From positions 682,001 to 746,000 of the forward strand of contig NZ_LR882035.1 of assembly GCF_904528075.1 (NCBI RefSeq): a stretch of DNA of 64,000 nt, in the 5' to 3' direction. The DNA is from Agreia sp. COWG. GTDB lineage: Bacteria; Actinomycetota; Actinomycetes; Actinomycetales; Microbacteriaceae. The notes under the pieces are model-generated. The model did not search any database. It was not told the origin of the DNA and saw only the letters and a list, made by a program, of their open reading frames with translations. The position numbers and the translations under genes are program-made. Shown piece after piece: positions 27,034-35,375 of the stretch. Numbering within the stretch: the first letter of the stretch is position 1; each line of letters begins with the position of its first letter.

Positions 27034-27039
27034 TATGAT
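27034..27039 (+). promoter_or_regulatory. Possible -10 box (TATGAT) upstream of the acyltransferase gene
   Basis: TATGAT in the 202-nt divergent region matches the -10 consensus at five of six positions. Small inverted arms GGTCC (27024-27028) and GGACC (27052-27056) flank it and could form part of an operator, though five-base arms carry little weight. A start near 27046 would leave a leader of about 75 nt before ATG 27120. I see no riboswitch or other RNA in this gap. Confidence 0.35.
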
Positions 27040-27119
27040 CAAACCTGTACGGGACCACTGGGGCGACGCGGTGTCCAACAGCTCCATTTGTGGCGCAAGA
27101 CTGATGAAGCAGGGCGGGT

Positions 27120-27908
27120 ATGTCACACGTTGACCAGACTGTGACGAACGATGCGGTCATCCCCATCGTGTCGTCGTCGGTGTTCGACTCCGCGGCCGAC
27201 TCCCGCCTGGCCCTGGGCGTACTCGCCGTCGACGGAACGGCGGTGCCGGGTCTCGAAGCGGAGTACCTCGCACACTTCCAGTTGCGCCGGCGCGTCTACG
27301 TCGACCAGACCGGTCAGCTCTCTGAGAAAGATCTGCTTCCCGACGGCACAGACAGAGACGACGACGATTCGCGCTCCGTCACGTTCTGCGTGCTCGAGAA
27401 CCACATCTCGGGAACGCGAGTCGTGGGTGTATCTCGACTGATTGTTCGGGGAATGCCCCGCCAGGGCGATACCCTTCACGGCACGCGACTGCCCGTCGAG
27501 GAGTTCTGCCGAGACGTCTTCGAGAACGACGAGCTGCCGTGGGATTCGGTCGAGGTGTCGCGGGTCATCGCGCGTCACGAGAAGGCGGTCGTCCAGGACT
27601 CCATCCAATGGCACCTCTTCGCGCTGATGCTCGCCTACGTCACCAATCACGGCCTCGGTCGTGCGTTCGCCATCATCGAACCCTGGTTCGAGCGACACCT
27701 GAAGAGCATCATCACGATCGATCGCATCGGCGAGGTGCGCTTCGTCGAGCACTACCTCGACTACAACGTTCCGATCGAAATCGATGTCGCCGATTCGACG
27801 GCCACCGTCACGTCGCGCACCAGCGACCTGGTCGAGCGGCTTCTGGCAGCTGAGCCCCGACTCGTCTACGTGGGCCGGATCTCGGCCACCGAGACAAGCG
27901 CGGCCTGA
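27120..27908 (+). CDS. LuxI/FeeM-type N-acyltransferase (autoinducer-synthase-like)
   Basis: 262 residues. After a 40-residue lead the sequence follows the LuxI/FeeM pattern: YLAHFQLRRRVYVDQTG (50-65), an acidic DRDDDDSRSVTFCVLE block, VVGVSRLI (101-108), PVEEFCRDVF, then WDSVEVSRVIARHE (141-154), matching the E-x-S-R motif of acyl-homoserine lactone and N-acyl amino acid synthases. The second half forms the GNAT-like sheet. It would join an acyl group from acyl-ACP or acyl-CoA to an amine. Substrate is unknown. The stop overlaps the ThiF-like gene (TGATG), so the two are translated together. Confidence 0.72.
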   Translation: MSHVDQTVTNDAVIPIVSSSVFDSAADSRLALGVLAVDGTAVPGLEAEYLAHFQLRRRVYVDQTGQLSEKDLLPDGTDRDDDDSRSVTFCVLENHISGTRVVGVSRLIVRGMPRQGDTLHGTRLPVEEFCRDVFENDELPWDSVEVSRVIARHEKAVVQDSIQWHLFALMLAYVTNHGLGRAFAIIEPWFERHLKSIITIDRIGEVRFVEHYLDYNVPIEIDVADSTATVTSRTSDLVERLLAAEPRLVYVGRISATETSAA

Positions 27909-28861
27909 TGACGCGCTCGTTCCGGTCTGCGGAGTTCTCGCGCAACTTCGGTTTCTGGAGTGAGGACGAGCAGGCCGCGCTGATCGACTCGACCGTTGCG
28001 ATCGGTGGTGCCGGCGGCGGCGGTTTTCAGTTCGGGTTGAAGTTGGCGCGCATGGGCGTCTCGGCGTTCACCATCGCCGACCCCGAAGTATTCGAGCCGC
28101 AGAATGCGAACCGGGTCGAAGGGGCGGCGGCGTCGACCTACGGGCGCAACAAGGCCGAGGTCTTCCGAGAGCGTGTGCTCGACATCAATCCAGAGGCGCG
28201 GGTCGTCGTGCTCGATTCGGGTGTCACCGTCGACAACGTCGACGAGTTCGTGGCTGGTGCCGATCTGGTCGTGGACGAGTCGGAATCCACGCAGCCCGAG
28301 ATCGGGGTCCTCATTGCCCGTGCGGCTCGCTCGCGGGGGGTGCCCAATCTCACCGCCATGAACGTCGGGTTCGCTGCGCAGGTCACCTCCTTCGCGCCGA
28401 CGGGGCCATGGACCTTCGAGCGATTCATGGGAATCGACGAGAGGGCGACGATCGAAGAGATCGCCGCGACGGGCAGCATGGACTTCGCTCGGAGCCTTCC
28501 GTACGTGCCGCCGTATGCCGATCTGAGGGCGCTCGCCGCTGTGCGACAGACCGACGCGCTCGGCGCATCCGTTTCTCTTCCCTCTCTCTCCATCGGCATC
28601 GACATGCTGTCGTCCATAGCCAGCGCCCAGGCGTTTCTTCACCTGACCCGCCGCGTCTCGAACCGCCGTCCCTCTCCGATCTGGGCGCCACGTATGGCCT
28701 ACGTGGATGCCTACAGTTTTCGGTCGGGGATCGTGCGCGGCGGACGCGCAAGTCACGTGCGGCACCTGCTTGTGGCGGCCGCACGGCAGAAGCTCGGCCT
28801 CAACCCTCTCGCCAGCTACACCGTGCGGGACATCGACAGGCGGCAAGCGGCTGCCGATTAG
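27908..28861 (+). CDS. ThiF/E1-like adenylyltransferase without cysteine
   Basis: 317 residues with the E1/MoeB/ThiF nucleotide fold: SRNFGFWSEDEQ (11-22), VAIGGAGGGGF (30-40), the ADPEVFEPQNANRV motif (57-70), Lys in GRNKAEV (82) and Asp in LVVDESES (123). These suit adenylation of a carboxylate. The whole protein contains no cysteine, so there is neither the E1 thioester residue nor the CxxC zinc pairs of MoeB/ThiF; it can at most activate, not carry, a substrate. Coupled to the acyltransferase, it may act on the same small molecule, but that is inference. Confidence 0.75.
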   Translation: MTRSFRSAEFSRNFGFWSEDEQAALIDSTVAIGGAGGGGFQFGLKLARMGVSAFTIADPEVFEPQNANRVEGAAASTYGRNKAEVFRERVLDINPEARVVVLDSGVTVDNVDEFVAGADLVVDESESTQPEIGVLIARAARSRGVPNLTAMNVGFAAQVTSFAPTGPWTFERFMGIDERATIEEIAATGSMDFARSLPYVPPYADLRALAAVRQTDALGASVSLPSLSIGIDMLSSIASAQAFLHLTRRVSNRRPSPIWAPRMAYVDAYSFRSGIVRGGRASHVRHLLVAAARQKLGLNPLASYTVRDIDRRQAAAD

Positions 28862-28863
28862 CT

Positions 28864-28897
28864 TGACATCGCATCGAACACATGTTCGAATAATCGA
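28864..28897 (+). promoter_or_regulatory. Promoter with LexA (SOS) box for a leaderless radical SAM gene
   Basis: TTGACA at 28864-28869 is a perfect -35. The SOS box TCGAACACATGTTCGA (28874-28889) exactly matches the actinobacterial LexA consensus TCGAAC-N4-GTTCGA and lies between the -35 and a GAATAA/AATAAT -10 region (28888-28894). With that spacing transcription would begin at or next to the ATG at 28898, giving a leaderless mRNA; no Shine-Dalgarno site exists. LexA binding here would block RNA polymerase directly. Confidence 0.85.
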
Positions 28898-30025
28898 ATG
28901 CGATGGAGTGGTCAGGCAATCAACACGGTGGAGCCCCAGGCACTGCCCGGCCTCGCCAGGCTGAACAATCTGGTGCGATCGGTTCAGACCCCCGAATTCG
29001 CCGGAATCACCTTCCACGAGATCCTCGCCAAGACTGCGCTGAATAAGATTCCCGGTTCCGTGGCCGCATTGCCGTACGGGTACACGATCAATCCATACCG
29101 CGGTTGCAGTCACGCGTGCGTGTATTGCTTCGCGCGTCAGACCCACACCTACCTCGACCTCGATGCAGGCAAGGACTTCGATGCTCAGCTGGTCGTGAAG
29201 GTCAATGTGGCCGAGGTTCTGGCGAAAGAACTGGCCAGGCCGTCGTGGGGCAGGCATCCGGTCGCCCTCGGAACCAACACCGACCCGTACCAGCGGGCCG
29301 AGGGTCGTTACTCACTGATGCCGGGCATCATCGAGGCGTTGGTCGGCTCCGGCACGCCGTTCTCCATCCTGACCAAGGGATCCCTGCTGCGGCGCGACCT
29401 GCCCGCGCTGAAAGAGGCGTCGAAGCGCGTCTCGATCGACCTCGCGCTCTCTATCGCGGTCTTCGACGACGAGCTGCAGCAGTCGGTCGAGCCGGGAACA
29501 CCGACCACGAAGGCGCGGCTCGCGACCGTGAGCGCCGTCAGAGAGGCAGGCCTGCACTGCAGTGTCTTCCTCATGCCGATTCTGCCTTACCTCACCGATA
29601 CGAAGGCCCACCTCGACGAAGCCTTGCGGCAGGTCAAGGCATCGGGCGCGACGACCGTTCTCTACACCGCTCTGCACCTGCGTCCGGGCGCCAAGGAGTG
29701 GTTCTTCTCCTGGCTCTCGCACGCACACCCCGAGCTCGTCGATCAGTACGCTCGCATGTACTACGGCAAGAACTCCTATGCGCCGAAAGAGTACAGATCG
29801 TGGCTGGCCGCGCGCATGCAGCCCCTCATCCGAGCGCACGGCCTGCTGAGGGGAACTGACGATCCGCTGGCGAGCGGAGTGCGTGGAGCGGCCATCGGAA
29901 TGTCTCGCTCTGCCGACGGCGAGCGAGTGGCGCATCGGCCGATCATTCGAGAGGAGCTTGCCCCCGAGCTGGGCCTTCGAGCGCTGGGTGAGTCTTTCGG
30001 GGGCGGTCAGCCCACGCTCTTCTAG
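28898..30025 (+). CDS. Rv2578c-family radical SAM protein
   Basis: 375 residues with the cluster motif GCSHACVYCFAR (Cys 70, 74, 77), TNTDPYQRAEGRYSLMPGIIEAL and FSILTKGSLLRRDLP, which mark the Rv2578c/SplB-like group related to spore photoproduct lyase. It would bind a [4Fe-4S] cluster and cleave S-adenosylmethionine. The reaction is not known for this group; the SOS box in its promoter suggests a DNA repair or damage-response role. ATG 28898 is supported by the leaderless promoter. tdk follows within 42 nt and may be co-transcribed. Confidence 0.9.
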   Translation: MRWSGQAINTVEPQALPGLARLNNLVRSVQTPEFAGITFHEILAKTALNKIPGSVAALPYGYTINPYRGCSHACVYCFARQTHTYLDLDAGKDFDAQLVVKVNVAEVLAKELARPSWGRHPVALGTNTDPYQRAEGRYSLMPGIIEALVGSGTPFSILTKGSLLRRDLPALKEASKRVSIDLALSIAVFDDELQQSVEPGTPTTKARLATVSAVREAGLHCSVFLMPILPYLTDTKAHLDEALRQVKASGATTVLYTALHLRPGAKEWFFSWLSHAHPELVDQYARMYYGKNSYAPKEYRSWLAARMQPLIRAHGLLRGTDDPLASGVRGAAIGMSRSADGERVAHRPIIREELAPELGLRALGESFGGGQPTLF

Positions 30026-30067
30026 GTGAACGGAAGGTGGACGCCTCACGGGCATTACCCTAGACGC

Positions 30068-30682
30068 GTGGCAAAACTCTACTTCCGCTTCGGGGCGATG
30101 AACAGCGGCAAGAGCACGGCGATGCTGCAGGCTGCGTACAACTACGAGGAGCGCCACCAGAGTGTTCTGATCGCCAAACCGTCGGTAGACACCAAGGGAG
30201 ACCGACTCATCGTCTCGCGGCTCGGCGTGACGAGGGAGGTCGATTTTCTCGTGACGCCCGATTCGTCGATGCGCGACGAGTTCGCCGCGCGGCGTGACGC
30301 AGCGGTGGCCAGCGGGCATGGGCCGATCGGCTGCCTTCTGATCGATGAGGCGCAATTCCTCACTCCCGAGCAGGTCGACGATGCGCTGCGCATCGCCATC
30401 CTCGATGGCGTACCTGTTCTTGCCTACGGCATTCGCACCGACTTCCAGACCCAGGCATTTCCGGGCAGCGCTCGGCTCATGGAGATCGCCCACAGCCTCG
30501 AGGAACTCAAGACCATCTGCCGCTGCGGGCGCAAGGCGATCTTCAACTCCCGCAAGATCGACGACGTGTTCGTCTTCGACGGCGCTCAGGTCGCGATCGA
30601 CGGCGAGCATGTCACGTACGAGTCGCTCTGCGGTGTCTGCTATCTCGAAGAGAGCGGCGGAGTGCTCGGCACCGCGGCCTAG
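30068..30682 (+). CDS. tdk: Thymidine kinase
   Basis: Phosphorylates thymidine for salvage. From GTG 30068 the 204-residue protein begins VAKLYFRFGAMNSGKSTAMLQAAYNYEER (P-loop GAMNSGKST), has the LLIDEAQFL Walker B, YGIRTDFQTQAFPGS lasso region, and a zinc set with CRCG and CGVCY. The frame is open upstream to 30026 but without motif support. The gene ends by sharing 4 nt with the convergent SGNH gene. It lies downstream of an SOS promoter, so it may rise after DNA damage. Confidence 0.95.
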   Translation: MAKLYFRFGAMNSGKSTAMLQAAYNYEERHQSVLIAKPSVDTKGDRLIVSRLGVTREVDFLVTPDSSMRDEFAARRDAAVASGHGPIGCLLIDEAQFLTPEQVDDALRIAILDGVPVLAYGIRTDFQTQAFPGSARLMEIAHSLEELKTICRCGRKAIFNSRKIDDVFVFDGAQVAIDGEHVTYESLCGVCYLEESGGVLGTAA

Positions 30683-31416
30683 TTCGAGCGGGCAGGCAGC
30701 AGCTTTGTGAGCACAGGGGCGAGGTACTTCGCCATCTCGGCATGACCGGCGTCCGTTGGGTGCACCCCGTCTTGCCCGACCTGTCCGGGAGGCCCGGACA
30801 CCCACCACTTGTCGGTGATCGGATCGACGAATCCGTTGCCGTCTTGCAACGCTGCATCGCGCACGGCGTTGCGGGCGGTCACGATGCCCTTGGGCGCAGG
30901 GCTCTCACCCCAGGGCGACGCGACGGCGAGGATGACTGCACCCGGCGCCTGGTCATGGATGCGAGCGTACGTCTCTGCGGCCCCGGCCCGGATGTCCGCC
31001 GAGGTGTGGCTCGCATCGTCGTCACTGCCCAGAACCACGACGACTGTCGCATTCTCGGGCACCTTCTTTGCGAGGGTGACGAATTTGCTCGACTGGCTTC
31101 CCACCGAGGCGTAGCCGGCGCCGTCGGCCGTGAGGGTCATCCAACGGAAACCGAGCTCTGCCGAGAGCAGCGACGGGTAACGGGCGATGCCCCCCGAATC
31201 CATCGGCGATCCGCCGGTGAAGGAGTTTCCGATGAAGACCACCAGCGGCCGCTTGCCTTGGTAGTCGGCGGCGGTGTGCGTCGTGGTTGGTGCAGCCGTC
31301 GCGGTGGTGGCCTGAGACACGGTCGAACCGAACAGAAGAACGGCCACCGTGGTGGCGGTGGCCAGAAAGGTCATAACGCCGATCCGTCGCGGACTGCGGC
31401 GAGCGATTATGTTCAC
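30679..31416 (-). CDS. Secreted SGNH/GDSL-type hydrolase
   Basis: 245 residues starting at GTG 31416. A signal peptide (TFLATATTVAVLLFGSTVSQATTATAA) suggests export with cleavage near Ala 43. The first block reads VVFIGNSFTGG (Asn in place of the Asp of GDS), block III VVVLGSDDD and block V DGVHPTDAGH. The fold fits an esterase or acyl-hydrolase acting on the cell surface. It is monocistronic, facing tdk. Confidence 0.8.
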   Translation of the reverse strand: MNIIARRSPRRIGVMTFLATATTVAVLLFGSTVSQATTATAAPTTTHTAADYQGKRPLVVFIGNSFTGGSPMDSGGIARYPSLLSAELGFRWMTLTADGAGYASVGSQSSKFVTLAKKVPENATVVVVLGSDDDASHTSADIRAGAAETYARIHDQAPGAVILAVASPWGESPAPKGIVTARNAVRDAALQDGNGFVDPITDKWWVSGPPGQVGQDGVHPTDAGHAEMAKYLAPVLTKLLPARSN

Positions 31417-31490
31417 CCTCGAAATCTAGCGGAGTTAGTCGAGTATCGACCCAGAACGTGACTGCTCCGTGACCTCGGCGCGGACAAACG

Positions 31491-31524
31491 AAAAAGACTC
31501 CCTCTCTGATGAGAGGGAGTCTTT
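31491..31524 (-). terminator. Rho-independent terminator of tRNA-Pro
   Basis: Arms 31493-31506 (AAAGACTCCCTCTC) and 31511-31524 pair perfectly over 14 bp around the loop TGAT. On the minus strand the stem ends in TTTTT (complement of 31491-31495), just downstream of the tRNA-Pro gene. Confidence 0.85.
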
Positions 31525-31531
31525 CACATGG

Positions 31532-31605
31532 TCGGGGTAACAGGATTTGAACCTGCGACCTCGTCGTCCCGAACGACGCGCGCTACCAAGCTGCGCCATA
31601 CCCCG
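31532..31605 (-). tRNA. tRNA-Pro (anticodon CGG)
   Basis: On the minus strand the sequence starts CGGGGTATGGCGCAGC and ends TACCCCGA. The acceptor arms pair over 7 bp, the D stem is GCGC/GCGC, the anticodon loop TTCGGGA sits in a CGTCG/CGACG stem, and the T arm reads GCAGG-TTCAAAT-CCTGT. CCA is not encoded. A strong terminator follows. Confidence 0.95.
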
Positions 31606-31676
31606 ATCAGCCCGAAGGCCTCGTCTACTCTAACCGATCCGACAGGTCTTCGGGTGCACGCCCACCGGCACGCGGG

Positions 31677-32621
31677 TCAGTGCGACGCGGTCAGGGTGAG
31701 CAGCGTGGCCTCGGGCAGGCACGAGAATCGGAATGGTGCGTAGATCGACGTGCCGAGACCGGCTGAGACGTTGAGGTACGCAGCCCGGAGGCCGTGCCGC
31801 CAGACGCTGAGCCCCTTGACCTGGTCGCGCGGGATGTCGCAGTTCGTGATGAGCGCACCGAAGCCCGGAACGCACACCTGTCCACCGTGGGTGTGCCCGG
31901 CGAAGATCACGTCCGCGCCGTGGGTGACGAACGAGTTCAGTACCCGCTGGTACGGCGCGTGGGCCACGCCGATGGTGAGGTCTGCCGCATAGTCGTCTTC
32001 TTCGTCTTCACGCAGCTCGTCGAGGGCCCCGGGGATGCGATCGAGCCTGTCGTAGTGACGGTGCGGGTCATCGACGCCGAAGAATTCGATGCGGCTGCCG
32101 TTGACGGTGAGGACCGTCGCGCGGTTGTTGAGGTTCTGCCAGCCGAGGTCGGCGAAGATCCCTTCGAGACGGCGGGTGTCGAGAAGGGTGGGATCGATGT
32201 GCATCTTCGACGGCCCCATGAAATAGCGCAGGGGGCTCTTGAAGGTCGGGCCGAAGTAGTCGTTCGAACCGTTGACGAAGACCCCCGGAATGCCCCGGAG
32301 TGGCTCGAGTGACTGAGCCACGGCATCGTATGCGTCGGCATGACCCAGGTTGTCGCCGGTATCGACGATGAGATCTGGCTTGAGCGCGGCCAGTCTGCGT
32401 ACCCACTCCTGCTTATCGCGCTGCCAGGGCGCCATGTGCAGGTCGGACAGATGCAGAACCCGGATGTCCGCCGACCCCGGCGCGAGCACGGGGGCAGAGA
32501 CCCGGCGCAGGGTGAACAGCCGTCTCTCGACAAGCGCCCCCCAGGAGAATGCGGCAACCCCGGCCGCCGCGCCGAGCCCGAGGGCTGTCGCGGCGGCCTG
32601 TGCTGTGCGCGTGAGAACCAC
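31677..32621 (-). CDS. Membrane-anchored metallophosphoesterase
   Basis: 314 residues with an N-terminal hydrophobic segment (AAATALGLGAAAGVAAFSWGALV). Metal-binding motifs are complete: HLSDLHMAPW, VDTGDNLGHADAYD, NGSNDYFGP, VAHAPYQR and FAGHTHGGQV, the YkuE-like calcineurin set. Substrate unknown. GTG start at 32621, 4 nt after the stop of the penicillin-binding protein gene, so the two are one operon; the pair resembles M. tuberculosis ponA2-Rv3683. Confidence 0.92.
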   Translation of the reverse strand: MVLTRTAQAAATALGLGAAAGVAAFSWGALVERRLFTLRRVSAPVLAPGSADIRVLHLSDLHMAPWQRDKQEWVRRLAALKPDLIVDTGDNLGHADAYDAVAQSLEPLRGIPGVFVNGSNDYFGPTFKSPLRYFMGPSKMHIDPTLLDTRRLEGIFADLGWQNLNNRATVLTVNGSRIEFFGVDDPHRHYDRLDRIPGALDELREDEEDDYAADLTIGVAHAPYQRVLNSFVTHGADVIFAGHTHGGQVCVPGFGALITNCDIPRDQVKGLSVWRHGLRAAYLNVSAGLGTSIYAPFRFSCLPEATLLTLTASH

Positions 32622-32625
32622 CCTG

Positions 32626-35154
32626 CTAGGGCTTCTTGCAGATCGTCAGACCGACGGGCCCACTCGCAGGATTCGCAAGTGTGCCAGCTGGCGGGTTGGA
32701 GCCCAGCGCGACCTTGTCATTGCAATTCGCGTCGGTCTGCTGCACCTGTGTCGCTGGGCTGTAAGAGAACCCGCTGGCGGTGATCTTCTGTGCCGCCGCA
32801 TTGAGATCGAGTCCGGCGACATCGGGCACGGCCTTCAGCAGGCCATTGCTCGTCAGGAGGGTGACGGTGCTGCCCTTCGCTACTGTCGATCCAACCGCGG
32901 GCGAGGTGCCAGCCGCTTGTCCTGCCGGGACCTCGCTGTCGGCCGCGCCGCCATCCTGGAACGTGAAGCCCGCAGCCTCGATGATCTGCCGCGCCTCGGT
33001 GACGGACTTGCCCTTCACATCGGGCACGTTCGCCTGCGGGGTCTGCGTCAGCGATCCGTCGGCCTGGGGGAAGGCGCCGCCGGTGTATTTGGCATTCGCG
33101 ACGCGCATGTACTGCGTCCAGGTGCTCCAGCGCATGTCTCCGACGTTGCCGTAGCCCGGGATGCTGGTGTAGCGCACAGAGGTTGTTCCCTCTACGTTGC
33201 CCACCCAGATGACCGTGGCGAGTTTGGTGGAGGCTCCGGCGAACCACACGTGGTTCTCACCGTCTGTCGTTCCGGTCTTTCCGAGGATCGGCACGCCGTC
33301 GCCGATTCGGGCTGCCGTTGCTGTACCTCCGGTCACGACCTGCTGCATGGGAATCGCCATGGTCGCGGCGACGTTCGCGTCGACCGCCTGGGTGCACTCT
33401 CCCGCTGGGATCGGTACGTCGGCTCCGGCGGAATCGACGATCTGGTCGATCGCGATGGGCTTGCAGTACTTGCCACCGGCCGCGATACCCGCGTAGGCGG
33501 CAGCGACTGTCAGCGGTGCAACCTCGTTGATACCGAGAACCGACGAGACGACCTGCTTCAGGGGCGTTCCGTCTGCGCGGTGCATGCCGAACGCCTCGGC
33601 GGTTTCGGTGATATCGCACATGTCGAGCTTCTGAGCCATGGCGATGAAGGCGTTGTTGACGGAGTTCGCCGTCGCCGTGGCCACGGTCATCGATCCGGTC
33701 GGGCCGCCGTCGTTGGCTGATTTATACGTGCCGACGCCGGACCCTTCGCAGCGGTTCTTGAAGGTCGAGAGATTGAAGGTCTGCACGCTTCCGTTGACGC
33801 GCTCGTTGATCGAATGGCCGGTCTTCAGCCAGTCGGCCAGGGTGAACGCCTTGTAGGTGGACCCCGAGGGGAATCCGGTCGAGCCGCCGTAGGCGTAGTC
33901 GGTGCTGTAGTTGATCGACGTCTCTTCCGGACCGGCGGTCTCCGACGGGTTGAAGACCTTGTTCTGCACCATCGCGAGTACGCGTCCCGTGCCCGGCTCA
34001 ACCGTGACCATGGACGATCCGAGGTTCAGCTGCGACGCCGTCTTCGGAACATTCTCGAACATGGAGGTGATGGCCGCGGTCTGCAGATCGATGTCGAGGG
34101 TGGTAAAGATCTTGTAACCACCGGTGCGGAATTTGTTCCAGCGGGTGTCGGCGTCGTCACCGAACACCGGGTCGTTCTTCACGATGTACGAAACGTAGTC
34201 GCAGAAGAAGCCGGCCCCGATATTGGCGTTTGCCGTGGTGCAGCCGGTTGAAGGCTGAACGATGTTCGGCGTCACCGGCGTGGCCTTGGCCTCGTCGAAC
34301 TGGGCCTGCGTGATCTTGTGCTCTTTCAGCATGGCGGGAAGGATATTGACGTCGCGCCTGGCCTGGTTGTCGACGATCTTCTGCGGCTCGTCGGGCTGGT
34401 CGATGCGCAGACCGTTGGGCTCGTTGACCATGGCGACCAGGCTGGCGGCCTGCGCGAGGGTCACGTTCGCGGCTGAGACTCCGTAGTAGTACTGGGCTGC
34501 GGCCTCGATGCCGTAGACCGTTCCGCCGAAGTTCGAGATGTTCAGATAGCCCAGGAGGATCTGGTCCTTCGAGAACTCCTTCTCGAGTCCGATGGCGAGC
34601 TTCATCTCTTTGAGCTTGCGATCCACCGTTGTCTTCGTGGCCTCGTCGAAGGCCTTCTCGCGCTCGGCCTGATCTTGGATCTCTTCGGTCTTCTGAATCA
34701 GGATGTTGCGCACGTACTGCATCGAGATCGTGGATGCGCCCGGTCCGTCTCCTCCCGCTGCGCTCTGGGCGGCAGCGCGGGCGGACGAGATGATGTCGAC
34801 GCCGCCATGGCTGTAGAACCGAGGGTCTTCTACCGAGACGACCGCGTCTTTGACGAAGGGCGAGATCTGGTCCCAGGTGACCTCTTCGCGGTTCTGGTCG
34901 TAGACGGATGCGAGAAGAACCGGATTGCCGGCGGAATCCTTCGCGTAGATCTCCGACTTCTGCGACAGCACGTCGGGCTTGATGTAGCTCGGCAGGTTCT
35001 CGAACATGCCGATGGAATTGTTGGCGGCGATACCGGTGACAGCGAGCGCCGGCGCGACCATGGCCGTAACGAGAACGCCGGCAATGGCGCTCATCCCCAC
35101 GAGTCCAAGGATCGCTCCGATGACGCCGCTAACCTTAGATTTCTGGGCAGACAT
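32626..35154 (-). CDS. Class A penicillin-binding protein with PASTA domains
   Basis: 842 residues from ATG 35154 (longer starts lack support). One membrane anchor (IGAILGLVGMSAIAGVLVTAMVAP), a glycosyltransferase GT51 domain (VEDPRFYSHGGVDI and GASTISMQYVRN), and a transpeptidase with STYK (SxxK), SVNNAF (SxN) and LGKTGTTDG (KTG). Two PASTA domains end the protein (VPDVKGKSVTEARQIIEAAGF and VPDVAGLDLNAAAQKI). It polymerises and cross-links peptidoglycan, similar to mycobacterial PonA2. It is divergent from the DUF4177 gene with 50 nt between starts. Confidence 0.95.
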   Translation of the reverse strand: MSAQKSKVSGVIGAILGLVGMSAIAGVLVTAMVAPALAVTGIAANNSIGMFENLPSYIKPDVLSQKSEIYAKDSAGNPVLLASVYDQNREEVTWDQISPFVKDAVVSVEDPRFYSHGGVDIISSARAAAQSAAGGDGPGASTISMQYVRNILIQKTEEIQDQAEREKAFDEATKTTVDRKLKEMKLAIGLEKEFSKDQILLGYLNISNFGGTVYGIEAAAQYYYGVSAANVTLAQAASLVAMVNEPNGLRIDQPDEPQKIVDNQARRDVNILPAMLKEHKITQAQFDEAKATPVTPNIVQPSTGCTTANANIGAGFFCDYVSYIVKNDPVFGDDADTRWNKFRTGGYKIFTTLDIDLQTAAITSMFENVPKTASQLNLGSSMVTVEPGTGRVLAMVQNKVFNPSETAGPEETSINYSTDYAYGGSTGFPSGSTYKAFTLADWLKTGHSINERVNGSVQTFNLSTFKNRCEGSGVGTYKSANDGGPTGSMTVATATANSVNNAFIAMAQKLDMCDITETAEAFGMHRADGTPLKQVVSSVLGINEVAPLTVAAAYAGIAAGGKYCKPIAIDQIVDSAGADVPIPAGECTQAVDANVAATMAIPMQQVVTGGTATAARIGDGVPILGKTGTTDGENHVWFAGASTKLATVIWVGNVEGTTSVRYTSIPGYGNVGDMRWSTWTQYMRVANAKYTGGAFPQADGSLTQTPQANVPDVKGKSVTEARQIIEAAGFTFQDGGAADSEVPAGQAAGTSPAVGSTVAKGSTVTLLTSNGLLKAVPDVAGLDLNAAAQKITASGFSYSPATQVQQTDANCNDKVALGSNPPAGTLANPASGPVGLTICKKP

Positions 35155-35204
35155 ATGCTCGAGAGTAATCGAAGATGCTGGCAAATGCCCAGAAAGGAAC
35201 GCGG

Positions 35205-35375
35205 ATGCCCACTTGGGAGTACGTCACCACACCACTCATGATCCACAACACGACGGGGATCCTCAACACCTGGGGAGCCAAGGGATGGGAACTCGTGCAG
35301 ATCGTCACAGGGCCTGAGGGCGGGCTCGTCGCCTATCTCAAGCGTCCGGTCGCGACCGAGGGGCAGGCATCCTGA
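35205..35375 (+). CDS. DUF4177-like small protein
   Basis: 56 residues from ATG 35205, after a strong AGAAAGGAA. The sequence MPTWEYVTTPLMIHNTTG, then LNTWGAKGWELVQI, matches the DUF4177/Rv3678A pattern (short W-E-Y start, G-W-E-L-V core), a family of unknown function found next to ridA in actinobacteria. The stop overlaps ridA (TGATG), so the two are coupled. Confidence 0.85.
   Translation: MPTWEYVTTPLMIHNTTGILNTWGAKGWELVQIVTGPEGGLVAYLKRPVATEGQAS

Noticed and set aside
27120..27908. Calling this gene an acyl-homoserine lactone synthase
   Set aside because: Pattern fits the wider LuxI/FeeM group, but there is no LuxR receptor of the AHL type nearby and the amine substrate cannot be told; the name would claim too much.
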